Made by a program: the position numbers and the translations under genes. 64,000 nucleotides of DNA from Ceratopteris richardii (taxonomy: Eukaryota; Streptophyta; Polypodiopsida; Polypodiales; Pteridaceae). This document shows, piece by piece, positions 30,015 to 43,080 of the stretch; position 1 is the first letter of the stretch, and every line of letters begins with the position of its first letter. The stretch is taken from NCBI GenBank assembly GCA_020310875.1, contig CM035406.1, positions 85,564,664 through 85,628,663 of the forward strand. The letters run 5' to 3'. The notes below the pieces were generated by a model that saw only the letters and a program-made list of their open reading frames with translations, was not told the DNA's origin and made no database searches.

Positions 30015-32033
30015 AAAGCAGTAAATGTATTTTTCTTGGGTACAATTCTGAAATCAAAGGCTATCCTCTATGTCACCCACAAACTAAACACATTTTGGTT
30101 ATCGGTGATGTTTTTTTCTGGAAGGTGCTATCCATCCTTTACTTTCATGTACGATGGAGAGATCTGTTAGCTCCAAAGACTTGTATGATACTTTGTTGTC
30201 TCTTTTTACAGGTGGACAGTCTAGTGCTAGTCCTAATGAGCTAACTTCTCAACTTTTAAAGGTTTCATGTGATGATGTAGACCATTTTGTTTCTGATGTA
30301 GATTTACATGATGCACTTATTGATGAGAGACCTGATATTAAGTAGGCAAAAATTATGCCAAAATGACTCCTATAGACTTTGCATGATAGAAAATTAGATG
30401 CCCCTCTATCATATCGTACTTGTTCAATCTCTCATACTACCTCTTTTGCATCAAATTTCTATGCTATGACTGCCTCTACTCTCTTTGATGAGACTGAGCA
30501 TGTTTCATTTGATGAAGCATAAAATTATGAACATTGGATGGCTATAATACAATCTGAATATGATGCTATTGTGAAAAATGGTACCTGGTCTTTATGTGAC
30601 TTGCCTCCTAGCAAGATGGCCATTGGTACTAAGTGGGTATACGAGCTGAAGTGTAAACCTGATTGAAGAGTTCACAGGTATAAGGCTAGGCTTGTTGCAA
30701 AGGGTTATGTAGAGTAAAGAGGCATTGATTTGGATGAAGACTTTGCACCTACATGCCGAATGACTATTGTTCATAGCATCTGTGCACTTGCAGCTCATCA
30801 TGGTTGGAATGTACATCAGTTGTACATTAAGACAACATTTATGAATGGTGACTTGCATGAGGAAGTGTATGTTTTTCAGCCCCGTTGCTTTGTGCAGAAA
30901 GGGCATGAAAACTAGGTGTGCAGGTTAAAGAAGGCATTATATGGTTTCAAGCAAGCACCACATGCTTGATATGAAAAGATACATGCCTATTTGGTTGCAC
31001 ATGGTTTTGAGAATAGTCAAACTGAAAGCATGTTATATGTTAAGCTTGCTAATGATGTGCTTCTGATCATTGTTGTGTATGTTGATGACATGTTGCTCAT
31101 TGGTCCTCATGAGAAGCATATTACTGATTTCAAGGTTGAGTTGCATGCCTCATTTGAGATGTGTGATTTGGGGCATTTGCATCATTATTCCGGCATTGAG
31201 TTTATGCAAGTTGATGGCCAAATAACTTTGTGTCAAACAAAATATATTGACACATTATTGCATCATTTCGGCATGGAAAACTTTAAACCTATTGCCACTC
31301 CTATGCAAATATGTTTATGATTGAGTCTTCATGATGTTGGAGATGCATTTGATGTTGCTCCCTATCAGTTGGCTATTGGATGCTTGATTTACTTATGCAT
31401 TACTCAACCAAATATTTAGTTTTCTATCTCACAGATGAGAAGGTTTATGCATTGCCTAGGTGTCAAGCATTGGCAAGTGGTTAAGCACATCTTTTGGTAC
31501 TTGAGTGGTACCCGACTACTTGGATTGTTTTATCCCAAGCGTGGATCATTACCGCCAGATTTGCATGCTTTTCTTTACTATGATTGGGCTCATTTCTATG
31601 AAACTCATGTGTCCACTAGTGGCTTTTGTTTATGCGTGGTAGCTCATGTATATCCTGGTTGAGCAAGCAGCAGCCTACTATGGCCACTTCTAGTTGTGAG
31701 GGTGAGTATATGGCAACTTTCATAGTGACTGTTGAGTGTGTGTGGCTCAAATGCCTCGTGGCACATTTCGGTGTTGCTCGGTCTTCTTCCACCACCATCT
31801 TCACTCATAATCAGAGCACATTTGTAGTTGTGAGGAACCTTGTTTTCCATGCTTGCACTAATAACATTGAGGTGCATTATCATTATGTCCAGGAGAGATT
31901 ATTTGTTGGACAGGTCAGCATGGCATATATGCCCATGCAGGAGAACATTGCAGACCTTTTCACGAAGGCTCTGTGTAGGGAGAGATTTGACGCTTTACGC
32001 AAAGATTTGTGCTTAGTTCCTTTTGTGGATTGA
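30015..32033 (+). pseudogene. copia polyprotein, 5'-truncated: linker, RT, RNase H
   Basis: Starts inside the integrase C-terminal/linker part (CIFLGYNSEIKGY, 30025-30063). RT N-terminal blocks are at about 30540-30720 (GTKWVYELK; YKARLVAKGY), then FMNGDLHEEVY near 30839, LYGFKQAPH-like at 30939 and the catalytic YVDDMLL at 31079-31099. RNase H is at 31430-32030, with SWLSKQQPTMATSS and ADLFTKAL. The frame has several stops (30661, 30716, 30913, 30967, 31318). Gag, protease and the integrase catalytic part are absent, so it depended on another source to move. It is followed directly by its LTR. Confidence 0.9.
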
Positions 32034-32106
32034 TTCCACATAGCTTAGCACTTCCTTATACATGATTGGAAGCTCCTTGTTCACCCCACCACTCCCGAGG
32101 GGGATT

Positions 32107-32335
32107 TGTTGATATGTTTAGGTAGTGATGCGTGTGAACACACTAGGCCTACTCGGGTCCTTTTTTCCCTCTTTAGGATTTTTTTCCCTCGGCTTGTATA
32201 TATGTCTATAGCCCTAACAGGTTACTTATCTTTGTACATTCTACCGGTAATACATTTAGTATTGTGTGTTGTGCTCCAACCTTCTTTTTCTTCCTTGTGC
32301 TCTTCGCGTGCTTCCGTAGATGTCTAACTCCAACA
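32107..32335 (+). repeat. 3' LTR of the plus-strand copia, unit A (229 bp)
   Basis: After the purine tract GAGGGGGATT the sequence starts TGTTGATATG and ends CTCCAACA (TG...CA). Same LTR at 45671. No matching 5' LTR in the window. Confidence 0.82.
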
Positions 32336-33900
32336 TATAGATGCATCAATATTGATGCCCTAAATGATATAAAAGTATAAAAAACAGCAATTCACATCTT
32401 GAGAAGAAATTCAAGATATCATACCGTTGATTTCTCAAGCATTTTTGTGGAATAAGTTGTGTACATGAAGGATAGATAATACCTATTCCGAAGGAAATAC
32501 CGTCTAGGCATGTTATACAACTTTGGAATGAGTGGGAATAAACCACACACATAGACCATTGGTCACAATGGTAAACTAAGTGTAGGTGAAAGACAACAAA
32601 TAAAAAATCTAACATTATATAGAAGTATAATTATAATTTTAAAATTATGCAATAACTATAAGAATAGAGTTGTCCTGTGTTGTAGGGGTATTGTCTCAAT
32701 TCTTAAATGCCTCGATAATTGAAAATCTCAATGTAGGAAGAAAATTCCTTATATATATATATCAAGCATACAATAAATCAAGGAAGATAGAATAAGAAAA
32801 TCTTGATATTTTTTTCACGCTTGCATCCAAAGTCATCCGAGAAGGTTGCAAATGTCATGAAAAAAATTGGATGCTACTAGTTTCGACTAATTCAATGAGA
32901 CACTCAACATGCTAGACATTGGATGATGTTATGATACACCAATTCATATTATTCTTTCTTAATAGGAATTTGTATTATTCGTATCTGATAGAAATTACTT
33001 CTTCAATTTGTGTTTTTTGATACCTCATAAGGTTTCATACTCAATCATTGTATCTTTGGCTTTTTGTTTGCAAAATCTGCAACTAAGCCACCATTATGTG
33101 TGTGTGTGTGTGTATATATCTGAGTCTTTTTTTATGATCATCATTAGTCTCACGTAACCAATTTTGAAGTGATATTGGATCCTCAATAATTATTGGATCC
33201 TCAATAATTAATTCTTATTGCAACAAATTGGAGATTATTTTATCCCGAATAACATTAAAAAAGTGGGTAAGAAGCACCCCAAATACCCAATTTCTACCTC
33301 ACCATTAAGTTTTCTGAAGAAAAGGAAAGAATATCTACCCTTACAAACTAAGATTTTAAGCATAACTTGCACAAATTATCTCAATAAAATCATGCCCTAG
33401 ATTGGGCGAAACATGCCTCCATTACATACTATTCAACTTGATCATTGTCTACACTAAATCATTCCATGCACCTTGTCTTTTGAATCTTAGTAGAAAACTT
33501 CATCATCTACATTGAATAGTATCATATACATCCTCTTTCAAAAATTACTAAAAAATGACCGAGTGAATTAACTAAGAATCAAATAAATTTAAGAAAACTT
33601 TATTGTCTATCCAATGGATGTAAAATGAATACAAATAGACGAGTAGGAAAGTAGAACTAGCTATTGCAACTCAAAGTCAGAAAGTGCTAGGACTGCTTGA
33701 CTATGCAATAAGATACGACAACCTAAACTTGAGGCGAAAGATGGCAAGGGAGACCTATTAAGCAAGGAGTTTCCCTTTTCTTATTGAGAATAAAGAAAAA
33801 TAATGCAAGGATAGAAAGAGCCCACGGGAAACCATATATCTTCACTCATTCCTTCAATTCTATGCTTGCCATAGGTGCATTCCCAAAAGAAGGAGGTGGT
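32336..33900. other. AT-rich spacer, no gene recognised, unit A
   Basis: Repeated at 45901-47300, and its right part (from about 32900) in inverted orientation at 63000-64000. No convincing frame. Contains a TG microsatellite and a local duplication of TTATTGGATCCTCAATAATT near 33170-33215. Confidence 0.6.
33096..33120. repeat. (TG)n/(TA)n microsatellite
   Basis: TGTGTGTG run followed by TATATATC. Shorter at 46700; inverted at about 63763. Confidence 0.85.
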
Positions 33901-34480
33901 TAAAAAATTGCGTTTCAACAAAAAGGTGAAAGTTTATTGTGTTACGTATTTTGAAAATTGATTTAACAAGCTCTTGTATTGATGTTTGCTTGTGTCCTCT
34001 TCAACAATGGTTGTATAAGAATTGCTCATACAAGCTGTTCCTTCTTTCTCTTTTTCTTTCGGAAACATCACATTGATAGACTTATGAATGCACGTTTTGT
34101 AGTTCCAAAGGAACATTACACCAAAGATTGGTTGAAGGAAATTATGTCCACCACCACTCAAGGTAACTCCTATCCCTTGCACATGATTAATGTTGCTTAG
34201 AGAAACCAAGAAGCAAAGAAAACACATGTGCACTTGCCTAGGACTAGTGGTGTAATTTGGGGAGCTTCTAGTCGTTATGACTCAAGTAGAAAAGAAGAAA
34301 AACATGTAGAGACAAAAGATGGATCATTCACAATCCCTTGAGAAGATGAGAAAAAAGAAAAACCGAAGAGGCATGAATTAAGTCACATCAAAGGTAACCC
34401 AACCAGCCCATGGAGGGAAAGCACACAAGGCCTCTCGAGAGAAAGAGCAAGGGAAGGTGTGAGATCCTCTCGAAAGGAAA
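33901..34480 (+). pseudogene. Decayed gypsy gag-like remnant
   Basis: The plus-strand frame ends HYTKDWLKEI...YPLHMINVA (about 34119-34197). It lines up with the last knuckle and following residues of the gypsy gag at 3113-3166 (DHYTKDCP...PIHMIAV), with the second Cys changed to Trp. Acidic and Lys-rich sequence follows, as after that gag. The same frame is kept in the inverted copy at 62619-62840 (minus). It is probably an old gag fragment of a related element. Confidence 0.55.
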
Positions 34481-35110
34481 TTGTACCTATCCGCGTAACC
34501 ATGATGGATTCTTGCGTATGTTATGTAGGTCAATATAAACGTTTTGTTTATCAATCCTTAAACTAGTTGCTAAGCCTCTCCCTTTTCCGGCCACATATGA
34601 CCATCTGACTATTGATTGAAACGATTGTGGGGTAGTGGAACAACTTTCAACTAGGTCTTGAATATGTATAGGGTATGACCACAATGATTGAGAAATGTAT
34701 TTCTACATTTCTATAGGGATCAAGAATTCAATAAAATAATGAACATGCTTTATTGGTAAGAATCACACCAAACATAAGAAACAATAAAATAAAATCCATT
34801 CTTTAATTTCTAGTAGGAAAATAGCATTAGACATGATGAGAAATGTTATATCTTAGAGGGCCCAAAAGATGAGCTCAAAGTCATGCAATGGCATCTCGTC
34901 TATGTGTGAGGTCCATGAACATTCTACCTATTTCTCCACTTAAATGTGCACCATAGAACTCATTGTATTGAAGCTTTCTAACAGGTAGATGGTTCTCAAT
35001 CTCCGTGAAATCCCATGATGGTGGTAGAGTCATGATAATATAAAATATTTCATCTCATCATCCGTTTTCATTTCTGTTCTTGCACCTATGAAAACAATCC
35101 ATAAAGACCA
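34481..35110 (-). repeat. Left arm of the gene block (inverted), unit A, longest version
   Basis: Reverse complement is related to the right arm 38340-38760 in the same order of conserved words, with substantial divergence. A minus-strand frame at 34487-34684 runs through it. A very close inverted copy is at 61787-62360. Confidence 0.68.
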
Positions 35111-36600
35111 TTAAAAAGAGATACACTATTGTATGTGTCCATCATGAAATTCATAATAAATTTTTCACGATAAATAGAATTTTCCTTTGTCTTCATGCTT
35201 TTTGCCACTCTATTTTTGGAGTCTCACAACTCATACTTATTCATATTTGAAAAAGACCATTGGGCTTTCCTATAATACAAAACTTCTTGCATGATGTTTA
35301 AAATAAAATCCCACTTAATAGGGTCCAATCAATTCCATTCCAATGATTTATTCAAGCAACTCTAAAGTTTCGTGAGGTAATGGTCATGATTCTGACATCA
35401 AAAACCAAAAATATACATCCATAAAGATATGTTGGAATAAACTTTGCCATTTTCTTCAAATCAAGGTCAAAAGGATAATAACATATTATTGGGTGGAAAA
35501 TAAACGTCTTATCAATAATAAGAGTATCAACAATATTTAAAGTGAATGCATAACTCAATTATTTCTATTGTGTTATATCGGAATAGGATGACTCTTAGCA
35601 TGATTCAAACTGCATGGAAAGGCCCCCTTACATTAGGGCGACTCTAAACCGTTTTTTAATTCATAACAAAAGTATGCTCTATGAAATAGAGCAATTATAT
35701 TGTCTCATCTATTATATTAAGACCTCTAGTTATAGATGCTTGTGTGGGATATCTTCGTCCAATAAGTTTTCACCACACATAATGGAATCACACAAGTAAT
35801 GAATCCATATGTTATTGCTCCAATGGTATTGATTTTCTTCTTCCCTTACTTTTGGAATTTAAGGGGTATTATATTCTTAGATAGCCTTTGATCAAAGGAA
35901 GTAAAGTAATCAATGTACTATCATGAATCCATATTCTAAGTTTTCCATTAACATGCAAAGTGAGAATTTTGGACCAAGCTAGGGCATTGGAAGGAATAAG
36001 GATAATGGAAAACAATACGGATAAAGAACATCGCATACTGGTTGACTGAAGAGAGGATGAGGATTGTACTCTAGTAACATCTAAAAGACTGTCCAATAAT
36101 AATGAATCTTGTATGAAACTCAAGAACAGGAATCAATATCACATAAATGAAAGTTCAAGTCAAACTTTCATAGTGGAATGGGAAATGAATACAATTGAAT
36201 CACTAAAGGTTCTAGATATTGTTTGAAAGTCTAAGAATTTGTTTCAAATATCCTTTTAGCATCACAAAAGATTCGAAGATGAATCAGTTGCTTAGGTTGT
36301 TTGATTCTTTAGAATAAATCTGAAGTGCTTGAAGAATAACATTCAATCATCCATCCATTTGAACTTAGGGCGACACCTCTTGTGCCATAAGTTCAAGTCA
36401 AAGTAGAATCTATAGGTTTGGGTTTGGGCTTGGAAAATGGCTAGGTATACTCTAGCACATCTTTATGGATGGGAATTATTTGTTTGTGAGGGAAACAATT
36501 AGCTTGCTGATGCTTTTCGTGTACCGTATATGCATGTCAAGAGCTATCAACTATAACTCAGAAGATGGTTGAATCTATTAACTTGAATCAATGGTTGAAT
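35111..36600. other. Conserved spacer upstream of the gene, unit A
   Basis: Close copy of 13261-14640. No family recognised. Short minus-strand frames at 35352-35558 and 35869-36123 persist in the other copies without ATG-to-stop conservation that would argue for a gene. Confidence 0.55.
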
Positions 36601-36717
36601 CCTTCGTCCAAGGAACGCCTATTAGTTCTTCTGAGCCGACGGACCTATAAGATCTTATTTATGCTTCGAGATTCTATGTAGAATGGTTGTCCTTCGCGTC
36701 AGCTACGTCTTTAGCTC

Positions 36718-37646
36718 ATGTCTGCAGAAAGGAAAATGATTTTCCTTCGTTTGGCAACCTTGACTCTCTCTCTCTCTGTGCGTTAGTTGTCGACGATTCT
36801 CTCTCTCTCTCTACTCTCTCTCTACTGTCTCTCTCACACACACACAGTGTGTGCGTTAGTTTTCGACGATTCTCTCGATCTCTCATAGAGTGTGCGTTAG
36901 TTCTCGAAAACACACACACTCTCTCTCTCTCATAGTGTATGCGTTAGTTCTCGAACCTTCTCTGTCTCTCTCTCTCTCGATCTTCCACTTCCTCTGCCTG
37001 CGTCATCCCTTCCTTTTCCTTTCTGTGCTTTCGTTATTCTTCATTAATTATATGATCTCGTCTGGCGTCCGCGCTTACAGAAATCAGAAAAGTGCATGCA
37101 GGAACTGTTTTTGGTGCGCGCTCTTTGCCCGACGCCAAGCAGCAACTTGGCGATGAAAGAAATAATGTCCAAGAAACTGTAGACGTCGTGAACAACCCTC
37201 GTGGATCGACAAGGATTCAGAACGGAGATGAAGAATGGAATGTTAAATTTTGCACCGCCGACTCCCATCCCACCATCTGCTCCTTCTTTCACTGACCTCT
37301 CGGACTACATACCAGCAGCCAAGGGCTCTTTCCGCCGTAATATGGCCCACAGACGATCGCATGTTCCACCATCCGGCCCTTCATCGGACGAATTCCTTGA
37401 CTATTCCCCTGCGCCAATCCACCCGCAACGCACACCGTCGTCAATGGAGGAGGTTCATAACGGGGCTGAATTCAGTTTTACCTCCTCCATTCAGCAGATC
37501 GATTCGTCCTTGTCGAATTCAGCAGATCGATTCGTCCTTGTAACGTCTGTGTGCCTCTGTCGGGCCCCTCTCACGGCGCGTCTGATGATCCATCTCCTGG
37601 CTTTGTTGATCACAGGAGACATCATCCCCCCATCATCTCTAACTGA
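36718..37646 (+). pseudogene. Small peptide-precursor gene, copy 3 (broken)
   Basis: A deletion after the eighth codon (joint near 36741) removes the rest of exon 1 and the splice donor, so no signal peptide remains. The TATA segment is also deleted. Exon 2 starts at about 37102. An 11-bp deletion near 37243 shifts the frame before motif 1. After it, motif 1 (PIPPSAPS, about 37264-37287) and motif 2 (VPPSGPS, 37363-37383) are in one frame, each followed by DY. Motif 3 (about 37551-37571) carries Leu for Pro and is out of frame owing to a local duplication near 37488-37541. It preserves the motif 2 region that is damaged in copy 1. Confidence 0.6.
36763..36980 (+). repeat. (CT)n tract in the former intron, copy 3
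   Basis: Shorter than in copies 1 and 2, same spacer words. Confidence 0.85.
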
Positions 37647-38339
37647 TCGCCTTGCCGTTTCTTCTGTTGCTGCTGTTGTAGTTTGTCCTCGCCACACAAT
37701 TACGTCTTCTTAGTTGACACGCCTTTTCGTAACATTTAGTTTACCTACTTGAGAGTCGGGTATGGAATTCAAGCTGTACTTGAGACTCTGATATGAAACA
37801 TTGATGTAGTTACATTTTGGAAATTAATTTTGCAAAATGCTCCATTTCTCAAATATATTTGTTGGTCTAAACTCAGCAGGATGATTAGTGTGTCGTCTGT
37901 GTGACTCTTTCTAACATTGTCTTTGTAGCAGGCATTGTTTCCTGGTGTTCTATTTTTATGTATGAGACAAATCCGCATTTTGTTTCTTCTCTTTAGTTGT
38001 ACTGCAATGTCAGCGTCGATTATTTTGGAGTACGTTAGCAACCTGTGAAATGCTCATTGGAATATAAGTGTCCTAACTTCTCACATGTATAGCTCATTTG
38101 TCTCTGTATCATTCAAATTCACATCTTCCTTTTCATGCTCGGCCTCCATGTTGTTGACGCCGTTGTCTTGTATGAGTTGGAGTTCCTACCTCCATTCAAA
38201 TCTCCAACAATGGGGGCATCTATGATTTTGAAAAATTTCCATACAACATAAGCTAGTATACCCTTGTCATGTGGCAGAAACCATGCAGCTCTTCCTCGAA
38301 GCATAAAAGCAAACTCTAGTTATTAACAAAGCTTCATGA
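37647..38339 (+). other. 3' region of the gene, copy 3
   Basis: As in copy 2, with a small deletion near 38006. A minus-strand 61-residue frame (38119-38304, MLRGRAAWFLPHDKG start) is visible; no family recognised. Confidence 0.5.
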
Positions 38340-39074
38340 TACTTCTTCCACCATGGAGACATACAAATATGTTTTGTGTATTGCTTTCATAGGTGGAGGA
38401 ATAGAGAAAGAAAATGGATTATGAGATGAAATATTGTACATTATTGTGATTCTACCATCTTGGATATATTCTCCATAGAGATTGGAAAGTTCATGCTACA
38501 TATTTAAGTGCAGAGATATGTAGAAAGTTTGTGGACCTCATGTTTAATACTATTTTTGTTTTTGTAATAAACTACTATAGAATCACTTTTTTTTATTGTC
38601 TCTCATGTTTATGGAGATTCGTTTTTAATAGAGGATTTGCGCTATTTTATTTTAAAGAATTATAGAAATACAATTCTTAATCGTTGTGCTCTGTCCTCTA
38701 CACGTCCAGAGTAGGTCGACTGTAGGTGAAAGTGAAGGTGACAAGGACGATGGAAAAGGTGCCATGTCCATTTATCTTTCTCACTAGCTCACAAGTCTCA
38801 CTTAGTAGGCTTGAAGAGCCATCGATATTGGTGCGGAGATTTTTGGGCAATCCTCGAGCCAACAAGGGATTCAACAATTAGCATAGCATCCTGACAACAC
38901 CACTGATAGAATTGCTTCAGGTTTATGAGGTGGCTCCAGATGAGCTAGTTGAGCTTTTTAAAGCTTGTCTTATATGTTTACTTGAGTCACTTGCCTTTTT
39001 ACTTGAGCCTCTAGGATTGGTTTGTGTCACTGTTCTTTTTCATGCTCACCACAGTAGAAGTAGAGCTGCTTAGA
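38340..39074 (+). repeat. Right arm of the gene block, copy 3
   Basis: Matches 25340-26078 and ends at the same junction with minus-strand copia linker. Confidence 0.7.
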
Positions 39075-39680
39075 CTCTGATGTTTTGGCTTTGCCTTTAC
39101 AGCTCCAAGAGTTAATTTCTCTTCTTGGAGTCTTGTGGTCATCTTCAAAATCACTTGATGCTTCAATTGTAAGCTCATTCTCTTTTGACAATGTTGTAAA
39201 GTCTTCCTCTAGATCATAAGGAAGTTTGATTTTCCTACAATCATCTTCAAACCAAGAGTTGTTTTCATCAAACACATCTCTACTAACAATAAAACCTTTA
39301 TTTATTGGGTTTTATAACCTAAAACATTTTCTATTAAAGTCATAGCCAAAAAATATACATTTATTTGCATTTGGATCTAGTTTGCCTATGATTCGTTAAG
39401 GTATATGTGCATTTGCTCTGCACCCAAAGATCCTGAAATGGTCGAGGCTAGGTCTTCTTCCAATCCATGCTTCATATGGTTAAATCCCATCTAATGTTTT
39501 TGATGGGATTTTATTGATTAGATAGGGGCCGTGGATACAACCTCTGCCCATAAGTAATTCGGAAACTTCTTCTCATTTAGCATTGACCTTTCAGCCTCTA
39601 CTATGGTTCTATTTCTTCACTTTGCTACTCCATTTTGCTCTAGGGTATACATGGTTCTATTTAGAAATAATATTCTTATT
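39075..39680 (-). pseudogene. copia integrase end and linker (minus strand), unit B
   Basis: Minus-strand acidic linker (SWFEDDCRKIKLPYDLEED, frame 39027-39275) and an integrase tail at about 39520-39660. Stops and shifts present. Confidence 0.75.
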
Positions 39681-40475
39681 GTAGCATTTGCCTCATATTG
39701 ATCTCTACAATTCCTTGACCATGCAAGGGTTGTCTAGATTGTATTCGATGAGATGCTCTCAGCGGATTGTAGGCTTGTTCTACTAAAAGATATTGTGGAA
39801 CATAAGGATTTGAATTTGATGGCTCTACGTCTTGCTCCAAATACCCTACTTGCTGAGTCAATATGAAAGGTAGTGTAGCAGATCAAGGAACACTTAAGCC
39901 TCTCCTATAAAGATTTGGAGATACATATTCACTAGGAAATTCCTCTAGAGAAGTTGAAGGAGGTGATGCTTGTTGATAGTTCCAATATATTCAATCACCT
40001 CTTCAAACATTGGAAGCATTTTTTTTTATGAGTTATAGGTGTTAACAATCATGTCTCCATGTTCCTCTAGAAGTGGGTGTCCTAATGTGGATCATATTTG
40101 TGGCTTCTCCTTATCTTTGGGTTTCACTCGAGTCCTCTCATCTATTCAAATGCATTTTCTTATGGATTCTGCCATTGAATCAAGCTTCATGCAAAAGATG
40201 CTTGCTCATAGGTTGGGATTGTCTAGTCTATTGAGAAACAATGTTGTTTGCTTCTCATTAGAAGGGATTTGATGACTATGTTCCATGCAATGGCTAAATC
40301 CTTCCTCTATTTCCCTCATTGACTTACCAACCCTTTGCATGAAATGTAGAATATCTTTGAGAGTATCATGCTTAATGTTAGTGGGCATATATTCATCGGT
40401 GAATGCTTGCAAGAGTTCAACAATGGTTCTGAACTTTCTAGTAGTGCAAAAGATAAGCATTCAATGAAAGAATAT
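39681..40475 (-). pseudogene. copia gag-position region, unit B
   Basis: 84-residue minus-strand frame 40206-40460, nearly the same as 27211-27465, plus the Pro/Tyr/Gln-rich frame 39676-39861. Function unknown. Confidence 0.5.
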
Positions 40476-41527
40476 GAAGGAGTCACCCAATCTCAAAAGA
40501 ACTCACAAGAAGAAAAAAATGGATAAAGAAGTTCACATAGTGGTATACTTACAAGAGGATGAGGAAGACGTAGATGAAATAAAAGCTCCAAGAGTGCCCA
40601 AAATAAGGGATCTGAAGTTTCCAACAAAAGTTTGCATCAAGACAAATTAGTTGCATGGACTAAAAATATGAAGAAACCTTCTATTTTGGGATTCAAAAGT
40701 GCTCAATAATTTGCTTAGAGCTCACAACCTAGTATGAATTGACTAATGAACTTTTGCCAAAATCTAATTGGAGTGTATATCTAACTAAGGAAAGTTATTG
40801 TGATCACATTAGCCATACCATACATCAACAAATGATTCTAACATATCAAGGTGGGTAGTCCCGACATTTTAGGATCTAGAAGAAGTGCAGACAAAGTCAC
40901 CTTTTATGATTCATATCTCAAGTTCAACTAAACCAAATGTGATGAAAATTTATAAGAAATTAGTAGAAACTTCAATCTGACAAGCCCAAGTTTGTGCATA
41001 GCAAATGGTTGAGTAGGCATAGAGAAATCGATTCCACAAGATAACCATAATGATGAAGATGTAGTAAAAAATAGTAGAGAGAGATGTACTTGAAGAAACA
41101 TATCGAAATGTATATGATAATAAGATCCTGATACAAGGAAAGTGTAGTAGACTACTCATTCATGTGGTGAGCTTAATGTATGCTCATTGATGTAGCTCAA
41201 TGTCTCTTAGAATGGCTCTCCTAGGCCACGACTAAAAGCATGTCTATCTATGCTCATATTTGAGTTCCAATTTGATTTTTACCGTACCTAAAAGTGATCC
41301 TATACTTTATGGATGATTTGAATTGATTCCTCTTATCTCATGAGTCATGGGTTAAGCTCGCTTAATTCATGAGATTATTTTTTCTCTTGGCTTTTATAAT
41401 TATTGAAAGTAACTATGCCCAAAATTGCTAGCATAGTTTCATAAGTAGTTCTTTCTTGTGAGGAAATGAAATGATGTGTAGCCTTCAATAAACAGCCAAG
41501 CACTTAGGCTTGTTGAGTGTATCAACA
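40476..41527 (-). repeat. copia LTR-like region (minus strand), unit B
   Basis: Minus-strand TGTTGATACAC at 41527 after a purine tract; matches 27481-28532. Confidence 0.6.
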
Positions 41528-43080
41528 GCTCTCCCTCAAGCCTAAGATGTTTGAGTCTTCATACCTCCATGATTCAATGTAGTCCAATCATTGATTTGAA
41601 ACTATTTAATTTGCTTCCATCCAATGTCTTTGTCATCATATCTGCATATTGTTGTTGTATAGATATATATAAGCATTGTATCTCCTTAGTCGTAATTATT
41701 TTCCTCACATAAGGGTATTGAACCTATATATGTTTGGTCTTGGCATGATAGATGGGAATAGTAATAAGATGTAATGAACTAATGTTGTCCCCAAATATAT
41801 GTGAAGTTGAAGTATTCAACCGTAAATCAGATTATAAGCTTCGAATCCACATAGCTTCTTGTGTTGCATTTGCGAGTCACCTGTATTCAACCTCATTTGA
41901 TGAAAGAGCAACTCTAGGTTGCTTCTTGGAAGACCATGATATCAATTTAGTACATACAAAAGTAATGTAACCTGATGTGCTTCTCCTTTTATCTTTAGAG
42001 CCTGCATAATCTGCATGAAAAAGGTTGAACATCGATATCAGATGTGTATGGATAGTATAATCCTTCGTGTATTGTACTCCTCAAATACTTCAGGATTCTC
42101 TTAGCTACTTCCATTGAGGTTTCCTTGGAGTGTGCATGAAGTGAATCAACAAAGTAACTCCATAGCATATATCTACTCTAGTTAGAACATCATAATTCAA
42201 GTTTCTAAGTAAGCTTTGATAGCTAGTTACATCCTCAATGAGTTCAACTTCATGAGCACTTAGTTTTTAATTTACCTTAAGGGCGTATCTGCAATATTTG
42301 TATTTTCCATCTTGAACTTGGTAAGCATATCTCCAATGTACTCTCTCTGGGTTTAGAACATACCTTTTTCTATATATACCCATTTCAAACCTAGGAAGAA
42401 TGTGAGTATGCCACGATCATTGATCTTGAGCTTTTCGTTCATTTGATCTTTGATCTTCCTGATTCCATCTACATCACTTCTTGTAATGATTTTATCATCC
42501 ACATATACATAGAGGTATATGACCTTTGATTGATTGCTCTTGATGAAGATGGAAGGATATTCCTTGTTTACCATAAAGCCTTTCTCCTGCAAGTAAGTGC
42601 CAAGTCTACGATTCCAAGTTCTAGTAGCTTTCTTAAGCCATACAAGGCTTTCCTTGACTTGCATACATATTCTCGATATGATTGATCTTATAAATGAGAT
42701 GGTTGATCATAATACATCTCCTCTAAAATCCAACCATTTAGAAATGCATTTTTAACATCCATTTGATAGATATTCCAATTCTTGCAAGATGCTACACCCA
42801 TAAGTACTCTAACTGTGGGCATTTCCGCCACAGGTGAGAATGTCTCTTCATACTGAATGCCTTGGGTTTATGAAGATCCCTTGGCTACAAGCCTTGCTTT
42901 GTGCCTCTTAATTGAGCCATCAAAATTCTTCTTTTCCTTGTAGATCCACCTTGTGCCAATGACCTTCTACTATGGTTCTATGTCTTCTCTTTGCTACTCC
43001 ATTTTGCTCTAGGGTATACCTCTTTGTATATAGAAATAATATTGCTATTGTAGGGTTTGCCTCATATGGATCTCTAGAAG
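41528..43080 (-). pseudogene. copia RNase H, RT and integrase end (minus strand), unit B
   Basis: RNase H blocks at about 41850-42010, RT frame 42353-42664 with YVDDK near 42500, RT N-terminal blocks at 42740-42920, integrase tail near 42970-43060. As in unit 1, integrase and RT are fused by deletion. Frames broken. Confidence 0.83.

Larger units (their letters stand above)
26079..39074 (+). repeat. Segmental tandem duplication, unit A (about 13.0 kb)
   Basis: The junction sequence TGTTTTGGCTTTGCCTTTA occurs at about 26080 and about 39082. Between these, everything recurs in the same order in unit B: minus copia, plus copia with LTR, spacer, left arm, gene, right arm. Indels distinguish the units. 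Confidence 0.85.
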
